This document shows positions 12,481-24,579 of a stretch of DNA of 64,000 nucleotides, one piece after another (within the stretch, counting starts at the first letter, position 1; each line of letters opens with the position of its first letter). The position numbers were made by a program, and so were the translations under genes. Location of the stretch: positions 18,360,062 through 18,424,061 of the forward strand of contig CM055611.1 in NCBI GenBank assembly GCA_029379385.1, given 5' to 3'. This DNA comes from Quillaja saponaria (taxonomy: Eukaryota > Streptophyta > Magnoliopsida > Fabales > Quillajaceae). The notes under the pieces were generated by a model. It was not told the origin of the DNA and ran no database searches. It saw nothing but the letters and a program-made list of their open reading frames with translations.

Positions 12481-13357
12481 CTTGGGAGCACAAATGCTTC
12501 TGGGTGGTTCTTAAAGTTGGAAGGGGAACAAAAAAGAATGGTATCACAGGGTGCAATCTTCACAGGTATGAGAATCTACTCTTAGTATCTAGTGTGTGGA
12601 ATACGTTGTCTTAATACATGATAGAGAAACGACATTCTCATATGTTGCATTCAACTCACTATGATCAACCAGTACGTATGTCCAGTTTCCAGGTCTAAAT
12701 GCGTTTGCATGTGCGTGGCTGGTACTAAAGAACTACTATGTTCATGAAATTATTTAGTCCTTTTATTTGTCATCATCATTTATAAACTGAGTCATCTCCT
12801 AATAATCTTTTTTATGAAGACAAAATTGACCCGTATGGATTTCCATGTGGCTGTTGTGAGCCACTGCTAGTATATTAGATAATAAATTTGTTCTCATTTG
12901 TTTCAGGTTTGCATTTCATTTTTTAATGACAAATTGATGTCAGAATCCTTTTCTGTGGGTGGCAAATGGCTTGGGAAACATTGCCTGCAGTGCAAATGCT
13001 GATGATCATCGGAAGAAACCTTCAAGTATCTCACAAGTTTGATGCTTATGAAACCAGGAAGACCAGTGAAAGCACCCTCAAGTAAGACCAACTCCAGCCG
13101 GGCTGTGAAACTCTGCACTTTGTGCGGGACTGTGCTGCAAGCCTGCAAGTGCAGGCTGTTGGACTATTTTAGGTAACCTTGTTCTCGGCTCTTTCATGTT
13201 GTCCCATTAGATCTATGTAAAAGAAAAAAATTCCTAACTTTTCCTGCTATGCTGTTTTAGGCTTTTATGTACTAGCTATTATAAGTAATATAGTTTGCCC
13301 CTGAAAGAAATCTTGATCAACAGGGATAGCAAAGCTGGATAGAAGCTTCAACCACCA

Positions 13358-13375
13358 CCCCCCCCCCCCCCCCCC
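13358..13375. repeat. C18 homopolymer
   Basis: Uninterrupted run of 18 C, preceded by ACCACCA. Its length is likely unreliable. Confidence 0.9.
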
Positions 13376-14691
13376 ACAATTCTATAGGAAAAGCTAGAAC
13401 AATCGTTTAAAAAGATTAAATTTTGCATAAAAGTAGTAAGAAGTAAGAACTCTTTACTGTTGCCTGACAATTGTATTGCATGTAATGATGATATAAATAT
13501 TGCACGGTGGTAGGTAGACGCGTTTGTTACATGATGAAGGTGTTGAATAATTCTTGGGAAAAGTTATGTGCATGGAGCATTTTGTTCAATGCACAGAGCT
13601 TCTATCTAATAAGGGAGCCGCCTTTTTCCTTGGAGAGGGGCATGCATGTACTGCATGAAATAGTAGAGAGTGGATTTGTATGTCATCCAAGTTTAGTTAT
13701 GGGCAGGTACGGACTTGACAGAGCATTGATAATTGATATAATAGCAGAGGTAACAGGGAAATCATATTTGTCTGGTTGTATCTTTACTACTGATTTCAAA
13801 TTTACTCAGGCAACCAGTTTGATTGTTTTTTCTCTTTCTGGTGAGTTGAGCAGTGTTTTAGTGGAAACTGCTTTTTGAGTCGATCTTCAGAGCCTTGTAT
13901 GACTTTACATGTCTAAGTGGGGTTTCTTGGTTCTTGCTTAATTGGTGGAACTGACAAATTTTAAGGTAGTAAGAAGAAGGAGATTGATGATTTTTCTTCA
14001 GTATTATTTTATTTTTACTCTACTTTTTTCTGTTTTTAGTCATTGGTCCTATCAATCACATTCTCAACAATTTGCTCTGTTTTTCATAACTGGAGGGGAA
14101 GGGGAAATAACTAGAGACTACGGAGGAAAGAGGTGATGGAATTTAAATTACCTTCCTTGGAATATATGCATTTAAGAGATGGAAGGGGTATGACCTTTTC
14201 CATGTTTGATTTCTGGTTGGTGGAGAGAAGTGAAATTTTATAACTGAATCATTAATTAAAGTTTCATTTTCCTTGTTTGGTTGGAGGGAAAACATTTGGC
14301 TGTTTGAAGGGGATAGGGGCACAAGGTTTCCTTTTATCCCTTCCTTTCTAATTTTCAATTTATGGTTCTGAGAGATTTTAGAGAAAATAATTCATGCAGG
14401 TGACTCAATTAGTTTGAGATTTAAGTCTTCCTTGATTCTGACAGTTTTCATTTATATGGAAACTATGTTATGATTAGTTTTGGGATAAGCTTTGAGAGCT
14501 AAAGCTTGTAAGCCTCATACTTCATCTCCTTCAATCACTTGACAAAGAGAACAAGTTTCATTTGTAGCTTAGGTTTGATCCTTTCTGATGTACCAAAAAG
14601 AAACAGAGTACAATTTTTCATTAAACATCGTACGACATAACAACAAAACAGATGTTTAACAAAAAAATTGATGAGAATTTGGAGGCGGATC

Positions 14692-17600
14692 TTACTCCGG
14701 GCAAGTACCTACACACGAATTCTCCAGCCAATGCTTGTAAAAGCTTGTCAATTCTGCCGTCGTCATCGATTGTGACTGAAGAGGATCAGAATGCATGTAC
14801 AAATTAGAGTTTGATTGCAAGTGAGAGGAAGAATGCAGACTTGTTGATGGTGAAGAGGTTGTTGGCAGAGATGGAGGTTGTGATGGCAAAGGAAGGCGCT
14901 GCAATGTAGAGAGACGGGCCTGAACATAAGCCAGTTCTGCCTGCAAGTTCACTACCTGCAAACACAAAATCAGTTGGTAATATTTTGTCACACAAAATGC
15001 ATATATTAATATGCATGATGGAGAATTAGCTTCAGGGTGATGAGTCTAGAATTGTTGTTCCATAAGATGTCGTGAAGCCAACAATATCTTCTGTCTCTTC
15101 TCTTATCTCGTGTCACGTTAATTTATTTGACTATTAGTGAATTATGACACATTAATTTATTTGATTAAAATCAAGAAGTGAAAGCTAGAATCAAGGATGG
15201 TGATCGGTATGAAAGACCCTTGATGTTTTCATATTTACTGACAGCATAAAAATTCTGACACGAGATGTAATATTAATTCATATTGTTTTATAGAATTGTA
15301 TAAGCATCCTAATTGATAATTAGAACATATATTAGCCTAATTAATTACTTATGTACAAGGCCCAATAACCTAATGTGGGAGTTCTCACAAAAGGAAAAGA
15401 ATATGGGAGTATTGACAAAGTCTAATGCTCATCCAAAATGCACTTTGTAATGACTGACCAATTTAGGTGATGACCTACAAATTAGGATATATACAATGTA
15501 TCTAATTTTGATCTTAGCTAATTTAGTACTAACATGCAGGCTAACAACCCCTGTGCTTTCTAACAAAGATAATCTTTGTTAGTAACATGGATTAAATATT
15601 CAGAGTATTTTGTTTAATTGCTGGAATAATTTAACAGAAAGAGACATAACTTATGTCCAAATTTCATGTGCATAGTTACTGCAACACACTTTTTATTGAT
15701 CAATTACAGATAATAGAATGTAATCTTATCCAATAAATGACTATTACTATCCTCCCTCTCCCACTAACAGATAGTGTGAGAGTTTTCATAAACCAGCCAA
15801 TGAATCTAATCAGAGAGAATCCGCCCCAATAATGGGCCATGTAAAACAAAACTTTAATTATTGTATTTTGTTGTGAGTGTTTAAAATCATTTCTACAATA
15901 CATGTAATTAAAAGATTCTAATATGATCAATTTTAATTAGTGTAATTACAAAGTTACGTTAATAGTCAATAATCATGATGAGTTCTTAATTCAACGAATT
16001 AGTATATGCGTTAAAATTCACTTTGTTTTCTCTAATTTTAAATTCGAATCTAGAACTCTTCTCACAATCTATCCAAAAAAATAAAATAAAATTGTTGGAT
16101 TATGCAAATGAGCAAGCAAAAAGGTATTTACAAAGTATTGTAGGCATTACCTTAAAAGATACACTAAACCCTATAGACCTTAGTGGTGTACATGAGAGAA
16201 TCAGTGAAGAAGAAGCAATTAAGCAAAGGGCACCCAAAAAATATTCATGAAGAAGAAGAAAGGAACACTTCCACAGTAATTGTATATTAATAAATAAAAT
16301 ATATTTTAGAAAATCAAATTCGTATTGTTTAAGACAAATTGTGTGTGTTTTCTTGTAAAATATGTATAATGAGAGACTGAAAGTCAAAATTAGTAATAAT
16401 TGAATATTTCTCGATCTGCTCATTATTTTGCTTGGTAGCTCCGGCAAGCGACAACAAGCCTCCATAGTCAGCCATAGAGCAAGGTGGCTGGCCCCTACCC
16501 CTCTCTCTCTCTCTTTCAAGTCAATAATGGATTTCACGCAAACAATAATTTTCATTTTAAATATACAAGACTACAAGTTACAACCAGAGGAAGAAAACTA
16601 TAACCTAAAGGAACCTTGAAAATCACTATATGTTCCTATATGCTTGTTTCGTGTACAGAATTCTTCTCATGAGTCAGATTATGATTGTCACCAATTTAGA
16701 TAAATTGTTATGTACGTTTTGTGCATGTTTATCATCTAACTTCGCCTCAATAGAATCAGTTTTATAGAGAGTTCTCGTACATGAATTCTCATAATTTATA
16801 TACAATATGACTAATTAGTCTAGTGTTGATAGAAGACCGACCTCACCCCAAAATTTTAGTTGTTAGTGAGACTTCATAATTAGTTTATAATATCTTAAAA
16901 AGTATTACCCAAATTCTATTAATAAGTAGTAGTAGGTCTCTGTCATCCACATAATTGGAACTTAAAAAAGAAAAAAAGAAAAGTCCATAAGTTGAATCAC
17001 CAAAATCGAGAACTAAACCATGCACCCTAATTGACATAATTTTGTAATCTAAGAGCCCAAGAAAAATACAAAACCTATATGCATAGATAAAACTGAAACC
17101 AACAACATTGTCAAAAGAAACAGAACCCACATATTTCTCAATGTGAAAACCTTGACCCGAGTGAAAATACTGCAAATATGGCTACCTCTGAAAAGGTTGC
17201 AGAAGAGTACTTTTACAAACCATGGTGCAGTATATAATGCATGCACTGTATATATTAATTTTGTTTTCAGTTCCTATTTATGCAATCAATTCAAAGATGA
17301 CACCGCTAAATCTTTTTTTTTTTTTTTTTTAATTTTAATCTCCTGCACCAATTTCACCTATCATGCCACTACTTAATCTTAAAAAACAAATAAAAGAGAA
17401 AAATAAAAAATAGAACATTCTGTATACATTCAACTCAAAAGTTCAAGTTCAGAAACCAAACAAAATCAAAATCTCCAAGAGATAAAAAATAAAGAAACAC
17501 GGTCCCTTTTGTTCACAAAAAAAGAGAGAAAGAAAGAAAAGAGAGTAGATGGGAAATAAAGAGGAAAACCTGTTGTTGGAGAGCAAAAATATGAGCAACA

Positions 17601-17872
17601 CAGCCATAGACAGGGTCTCTAACCCTAGCAAGGGCCTCATAACAAAGAGTAACCACAGTTTCCAGACGCTTATGAGGTGGGATTCTCAAGAGTAGCTTAG
17701 AGGCATTGCTAGCACCAAACACCTTATGAACTGCTGCAAAATGAGCTGTACCTTGCTCTGAATCAAAATAAGGTGCAAATATGCAACCTTTCACACATTT
17801 CCTTCTAAGAAACTTGCAGGCACCACAAGGCCCACCTCCACTTCCTCCACCAATATTACCTCCACAACTCAT
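14692..17872 (-). CDS. LBD19: LOB-domain (LBD/ASL) class I transcription factor, LBD19-like
   Basis: Two exons on the minus strand: 17872-17570 (101 codons) and 14955-14692 (87 codons plus stop), 188 residues, with a 2.6-kb intron at the position standard for LBD genes (after the ALQQQ codons). The LOB domain is complete: zinc-binding CX2CX6CX3C at C16, C19, C26 and C30; the GAS block through [10 protein letters not shown]; the RDPVYGC motif near 86-91; then a leucine-zipper-like stretch ([15 protein letters not shown]) at the start of exon 2. The tail is Ser/Pro/Gln-rich and short. I chose the ATG at 17872 because it gives the usual Gly-rich N-terminus; the upstream in-frame codons translate CT-rich leader. 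Nuclear, DNA-binding dimer by family. LBD19 rather than another LBD18-clade member is inferred from sequence and the neighbouring LBD18-like gene. Confidence 0.92.
15560..15582. repeat. Perfect 11-bp inverted repeat in the LBD19-like intron
   Basis: CTAACAAAGAT and ATCTTTGTTAG flank a single central A. It is too short and loop-less for a miRNA precursor. Probably chance or a small element scar. Confidence 0.6.
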
Positions 17873-18133
17873 TATTTTCTCTCTCCCTCTTTCTCTCTTT
17901 CTCTCTCTAGAAGAAGTGATAGAGGCTGCTGGTTTTCCTAATTTCTTTTGTGGGGGCACATAGAGAGGTGGGGTATTTAGAGGAAGCAAGACCCCGTTTG
18001 TTTATCTGTTAACTAGATTTTTTTCTTAGAAAATGTGTAGAAAGGCTTTAATTGTGGTGGGTCATTTGAGATGAAGTAGATTTTTTTTTCTTTTTTTTCC
18101 TCGAATGATTTAATTTTAAATAAATTTAAATTA

Positions 18134-18480
18134 ACAATACTTTTATCGGTTGAATTAAGAATTAATTGACAGTAATATATATTACCTAACAAACTTTGAA
18201 ATAATTTGATCTCTACTATCAATATGTAATTATTTGATTACTTGTTGCTGTTCACTTTGTCCGATAGTCCTTGAGATGAGTTGGCGATCTCCTAGTCTCC
18301 GTTATCTGCACTACTGCGGTGGGGGTAAGCCCGGGGATGACTTCTCAAGTCTCTTCGATGCATAAGTAAGAAATAACAGTATTTTTATCAATTAATATAT
18401 ACTACCTAATAAACTTAAAATAATTTAATCTCTACTATCAATATGTAATTATTTTAAGATTATAGAATTATTTGATTACT
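18134..18480. repeat. GC-rich island flanked by diverged direct repeats
   Basis: AT-rich flanks at about 18134-18240 and 18378-18480 are copies of each other: both contain 'ttttatc', 'atatac/ttacctaa.aaact', and 'taatctctactatcaatatgtaatta' with small changes. Between them, about 18243-18365, lies GC-richer DNA unlike its surroundings. It may be an insertion between duplicated ends or a captured fragment. I do not recognise its source. Confidence 0.55.
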
Positions 18481-18622
18481 ATTATAAAACAGTGGTATTG
18501 TGGGGGAAGTGAATTTGGGTGATGTTTAAAACTTTAAAGGCACGGCAAGTAGTGGGGAGAGGGAGAGATGAGAAGGGAAAGAAAGAGAAAGAGAAAGAGA
18601 AAGTGAAAGAAAGAAATTAAAG

Positions 18623-18639
18623 CTTGCGTGAAGCAAACA
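18623..18639 (-). promoter_or_regulatory. Shared 17-nt LBD upstream element, LBD19-like copy
   Basis: On the minus strand this reads TGTTTGCTTCACGCAAG, about 750 bp upstream of the LBD19-like ATG. It is identical and in the same gene-relative orientation as the copy at 27944-27960 upstream of the LBD18-like gene. The surrounding sequence is otherwise different, so it is a candidate conserved cis element. Function unknown. Confidence 0.6.
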
Positions 18640-20344
18640 CATACAAATATGAAAAAAAAATGATTATCAAATCAAAAGATAGAAACATCAACTTTCATTT
18701 CATTCATCAACTTCCTTCCAACTGCTCAAGTTGAAGGCCACGTGCAAGACCACCTCCCCCTACCCCATGTTGGACAAACATACATCCTGGCTAGCTATCC
18801 TTTCAACTTTTCAACTCTCTTTTTTTAATTTTTTTATTTCTACTTTCAAAATTTTTAACTTTCAATCCATCTATCTAATAGAGTAATACAAGTAAGTAGG
18901 TAGCTAGTACTAGTAGTCCTCTCTATCAATTGTCATAACTATTACCAGTACTGTGTTTCGCTGTTTCTTGTCATCATATCATACTTAAAATAGAGTGAAA
19001 AATGTACATCTTCGTGCTACTTACTTACTTCTTTCCATTTTTACCTTACCTACTAACTTTTGTGTACATTGAAAGATCAACATGTATGACGTATATATAC
19101 ACAAGAAGAATTTGGTGTCATTGGATCAAAATATTATTTGGGGAGGTTGAAAGAATTTAGTATTCTAGTTATTATTATTATTTTTAAATTTAATATTAGA
19201 AATGCTTGAACTCAATACTGAATTAAAAAATAAGTATTAATCGATTTAGATAACAGTTTAATATATTTAACAGATTACGGAAAGACACAAAAAATAATAA
19301 GTACGTACATGAGCTGTCATTATTTTTATTTTATTTTCAAAAAAATATTATTTACATTAATCATAAATTATTTTATAATGAGTTTCTCTCAATTCAATTA
19401 TTTAACAATCAATAATATTACAAATTCAAATATCCACAAAGAGATGTCAATGAATTGGGTCGAGTTAGACATCCGACTCAATCCAATGTCATTGGATTGA
19501 ATTATTATCTAGAATGTTCGATTTCTATCCAATTGAGTTCCAACCCTTTTTTTGGGGGGGCTCCAATTTACTTATGTTTGGTATACTAATCTATTTACGA
19601 CTATAAGAATCATGTGTTTTTATAAATTTATAAAAGTTTAAAGAGAATGAGTAACACATAATAATATCAAGAGAGTTAACAAAATAAAAAAAATTAGAAG
19701 AGTTGATTAAGGAATTCTCTATAAATTTTACTTAAATAATTTATACAAGTCTATATATAAAGAAATTTAAATTTTCTATTAAATTAAGAAATTATTTTTG
19801 TAGCATGAAATGAAGGATTTTTTTTATTTTTTTGCTAAGATGAAATGAAGGAATTTAATTCTTAATTTTGTATTAATATTATAATTAAATTTATTAGATA
19901 AAACTAAGAAAGGAACAATGTTGTTAGTAACTGAAACTGGTTTAATGTAGAATAAATGGTCAACAAATAAGTGATGGGGAAATTATATGGGGGGCTGGAG
20001 AGGTTGAAAGTTGAGAGGACAGCAATCAGCGTACTCAACCTCAAGCCCACACTAGACACCACATATAATTGAGTATTGCACGAACAACCATGCTTGATGT
20101 AAATTGTATTTACCACACATCCAATCATCACACGTGTTTTCTTTTCTTAAGGACCCCACTTGTCTTCTTATTTAAAGAAAGGGAGGAGTTGAGGACTCAG
20201 CATATGAGAAAAAGGAATTAATCTTCAATCAAATATATGTATTCATCACAAAAGAGACTCCATTATTGTAATGATTTTATTTTTATTTTTTTTATAATAT
20301 TTTTGTTTCGTTGAACTGGGAAAGATTATAAAATTCGGACCATT

Positions 20345-20715
20345 AAGAGTAGCCTAACCCCAAATTCTAGCTCGGCTCGTTAATAGCTCATTAAGATTTT
20401 TTGAAAATTATGAACAAGTTATATAGTCAAAAAGAATTGAATCCAAGACTTGCTAAATATTTGTATAATTTATCACCAAACCAAGTTCTAACTTATGATG
20501 ATTTTTGTATATAAATAATTAAAAAATCAAATAATATTAAACAAGTATGCTCATCAGCTTATGAGTCGAACTTTCAAAAGATTGAGCTATGTTTATTTTA
20601 CTAAACGAGCTTAAAATAAAGCTCAAGATCGGCTCGTTTAGAAAATGAGTCAAGCTCAATCCGAGCCCTTAACTGATTAACTCATGAGTTAACTCGGTTC
20701 ATTGCCACACCTCCG
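20345..20715. repeat. Interspersed 'AGCTCGGCTCGTT' repeat
   Basis: Contains several degenerate AGCTCGGCTCGTT, GAGCTTAAAATAAAGCTC and GATCGGCTCGTTTAG words and 'tcaagctcaatccgagccc'. This family is common across plant genomes and probably derives from a non-autonomous element. No ends or target duplication could be defined. Confidence 0.4.
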
Positions 20716-22227
20716 AACCATACCGATAAGATTTTTGAGAAAATGGGTTCTTTTAATTAATTCTATAAATTTGAAATTCTTAAAATATTATGGAAGTATA
20801 ATTCTTATAAATTTTTTAATTTTTGATTGAGCTTAACTTTGATCAAATCAAATTAGTCAATTAGTTTACATGTGTATAAATTGATCCAGTCGTTTCAATT
20901 TTAATCATTGAAACAATGATTTTTTTTTAGTTATATATTTCAAGATTTTATTTTTTTATTTTGATCTTCCATGATTGAATTTTTTTAATTTATTTGAATT
21001 CTTAATCAAGTTGAAATTATTAAATTGAGATTAAACAAATGAAATTATCTAACATGTTTTTAGGAGATCATGAGAAAATGAATATTAATTCATGAAATAA
21101 AAAGATCACATGAATATTGACCCAATTCTATTATTCCTCTTTCTCATTCTCTCCTCATTCATCTACATGTTGAACTGATCATATAATTTTAAGATTTTTT
21201 TTATAATTATTTATTTGATTTAATTTTTAGGATGATATAAGTTTTTTTTAGTACCACAAAACAATAATACTTTTAGTTAACTTTAAGAATAGTTAGGTAT
21301 GTAAATTAGCAATAGATATTTCATAAATACCCTAAAATATAGCATAATTAATCATTTTTTTTAATTTAATGATTAGATGATGATCTTGATCTATAAATTG
21401 TTTATTATTGTTTGGTTAAGTATGAGATTGATCATGCTAATTATATGAAGTCAAACTATTGGAAAGATCGTGAAGAGTAAAATGCTTATAAATTTTTTAG
21501 TCTCAATATAGATAATTGCCTTTGATTAGATCGAATAAATAATTAACTGCAGTGCACATAGACTATCAAACACACCTGGTTAAAAAAAATCAGAGCGGTA
21601 GAGCCATATATTATGATTGAGCTAGACATATTGAGATTTATATGGTCGACCCAATAGACACAGTACTGGATTGGATTTTCTCGTGTCCAGTTCTAAATCT
21701 AATTCTTTCACTTATTTCTTTCAAGTGGACGCACCCACAAATGAACTTTTTGAGCTGGGTCGATCCATTTTCTGATGATCCATACAATATTGAGTCCTGT
21801 TTGGGGGAATATATATTGAGAAACAATCTATCTTCTGTTCTATATTTGTTTTAATTTATTTAGATTCCAACTTCCAAACAATTTTCTTGAAAAGCATTCA
21901 GAGAGTTTGCCCACAACGAAAACGAATGGAGATTAATTTAATGGATGTTTGCTGATCTTCTTTAACAAGTTTGTTATAAAGCCGTATAATGAGGATAAAG
22001 CTTAAAAGATTACAAACCTTAACTATTATTTTATTCATTTATTATTATCTCAGTTTTTGATTCAGTTAAGATTTTTCTCTTTTTGTTAATTTCATCTTCT
22101 AAATAGAATTTTGAATTTATTAACCAAGTGTTATTTTCTCAATCACCATTTACATATAACAAAACTAGTGACTTGCACGCACATACGTTACTTTAATTAA
22201 TTAGATAAAAAATATTTATATATTAAG

Positions 22228-22310
22228 AGAGTGGGAGATGGTAGGAGAGTGAGAGAGTGAGAGAGTGAGAGAGTGAGAGAGTGAGAAGGTGAGAGAGAGT
22301 AGGAGAGTGG
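22228..22310. repeat. (GAGAGTGA)n minisatellite
   Basis: Roughly eight to ten 8-bp units of GAGAGTGA with minor interruptions, in purine-only sequence on the plus strand. Confidence 0.85.
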
Positions 22311-23159
22311 AGATGTTATTGTTTAGTAGTTATTAAGTAATTGGATACATTTATTAATTTAATTTATTTTTTAAATAATTTAAATATGTATATATTATAT
22401 AGTAGGAGAGGGTATTCTGACTTTTATAATAGTATAGATAAACAGTTTGAAATAAAGATAGTGACGTGTTTAATTTCTTTTATAATTTTGAGTTTGTTAG
22501 GAAAAATTTTAAGGACCGAAATAAAAGCAAAAGCATTTTTAAGTCACAAAACCGTAATTAAAATCAAGAATCTTTCTTGAGATTTATGATTGGAAGGATG
22601 TATGGGGTTAAGTGTATTACTTTGGCAACTAATTTATTGTTTGAATTCATCTCCTTGAGTTTCTCCATATACTTGTTTCAATTGTAGTAATTCATCTTTG
22701 AAAATCTCTTATGTAAAATTAATATCACTTTCATGTGGGTATACAATAAATAAAATTGATGATTGCTGCCTTCTTTGAGGAGAAAAAAAAAATAGATTGA
22801 TTCATAGTCGATGTTGAGATAAGTTTTCCGACCATCACATTCACATGACTTTGCATTAACCCATCTTTCACATTATATATTATTTGCTTTGACCTTACTA
22901 GAGATTCACGAATTTGTTCTTAAATATATCTACGTAGACTCTCAAAATGCTTATAACAATGAAGAAATACCATCTTTTATATTCAAGATCACTTCAATAA
23001 ATAGCCGATATGGGAAACTAGTAATCTAGTCGTCACACAAAGAAATGCTAACCATGAAAAGTTCTCTTTTTTTTTTTTTTAAATGTAAATAATCTAGCAA
23101 CGATAAATTGCAATCTATCAAAGTCAGATTAATTAAGGAAATGTATGCTATTTGTTACT

Positions 23160-23410
23160 TAGGGGAATATTGTACCACAGACCACAACCAATTCGCATAT
23201 GACACGTGGCAAATTCACCTTAATTAAACGAGGTCATCCATTGAACATATAACTTCACTTCAACGAGGTCATCTCTCTTCTATATATAAAAGGGTAACCT
23301 TAAAAGTAAAAAAATTCCTCATTTTTAACTCCTCTCTACCTTACTCTTTTATAATTCATCTTTAGAAAATGACTAACTTTAATTTCGGACCAAATTCAGA
23401 CTTATAATTA
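23160..23410. mobile_element. Possible degraded LTR (solo-LTR) fragment
   Basis: Shows a TATA-like CTATATATAAAAGGG, followed about 90 bp later by 'aaaatgactaacttt' and 'tcgga'. This order is reminiscent of the R/U5 part of Ty3/Gypsy-type LTRs. An ACACGTGGC G-box also lies upstream. I see no partner LTR or internal region. Confidence 0.3.
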
Positions 23411-24552
23411 TCTTTTACCCAATATGGATGAGAGACAATCCTTTTAATTTTGGGGAAACGGGATAGGCCGGGGAACAAGCACCCTAGAGTTCAAATCTTG
23501 GCCATGACCAGCAAACTAATAAAATGCATTTATCTATTAAACCAAACATTTTATTGACAATCTAATAATTAATAATTAAACATCAAGCATAATTTAAGTT
23601 TTCATGTTCTAAAGTTCAAAGCACCCAAAAATATATCTTTTGGCCTAAAACTTTATGAATAACTTTTAGCTTCCAATAATGCCCCTCGATTAAAAAGTAG
23701 TGCGTGACAAATTATTCTTGTTTTTGAATTAGGGGCCAAATCACACCGTCACACATAATATAATATTAGGACCCTAATAGAAATGAAACCAATAATTAAG
23801 TTGAAAATTGGCTCTTGCATGTAATAGAAAGCACAACTCAAAGTCACAAAATCTAGGCAACTAGATCCCATACTTTGACTAGCATGACTTGTAAAGAGAT
23901 AAAAGTCATTGTTGAATATTCACAATCATTATTAATTTGGTCTAATCTCTTCTTTGACCCCTTTTAATTAGAGCTTTATTTTTTTAAGCATTGTTTCTTA
24001 ATTACTTAAACACTTACACATATTAAATTAAAATAGTTAATTTGCCGCATGTTCAGGTGACATCTTGTAATTTAAAATACATTTCTTTAAATCAAAAGTT
24101 TGTTAAGCAATCATAATCAGAATTACATTAAATTTTTAGGTATTGACCACACGGGTGGAGGGAACTCGTAGGGTACGTCTTAATTAGAATAAGATTATTG
24201 TTAATAAATGGGCAACATTTTGTTGTTAGCAAAAGTTTAGGTAGGGCTAATCACAGGACAGTAGCTATTGGCCTAAGGGACAGATTAAGGAGTAATCAAA
24301 GAATTAATTACATAAACAAATAATTGTTTGTGTGTATCTTATGCAATTTGGAGCAAACAATTCAAGTGGGTTTCTATTTTTCAAATTTTGAGGGCCATAT
24401 TGTTGCTTGAATTTGCTACATGAAAATGACTTTAAGGATAAGAATATAATATTCTAGTATCATATGGGTAAGTATTTTTTCTACTCAAATATATATTGCC
24501 TGAAAGTTGAAACTATAATTTCAAGAATTGATCAAATGTCAAATTGAAGTTG

Positions 24553-24579
24553 GTATATATATATATATATATATATATA
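24553..24579. repeat. (TA)n microsatellite
   Basis: About 13 uninterrupted TA units in AT-rich DNA. Confidence 0.9.

Larger units (their letters stand above)
11025..14691. other. 3' region of the HHCC/FAR1-like gene and intergenic DNA
   Basis: Gene-like base composition continues to about 13.2 kb, consistent with a long or spliced 3' UTR or a non-coding transcript. An ORF from the ATG at 13531 to 13878 (115 codons) has no recognisable motif and I do not call it a gene. It contains a local direct duplication (12121-12480) and a C18 homopolymer (13358-13375). Confidence 0.4.

Noticed and set aside
13531..13878. 115-codon ORF as a gene
   Set aside because: No recognisable motif, no codon or composition signal, and it lies in a likely untranslated or intergenic stretch.
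16023..16555. Overlapping ORFs on both strands in the LBD19-like intron
   Set aside because: They lie in the intron, are low complexity and overlap each other on opposite strands.
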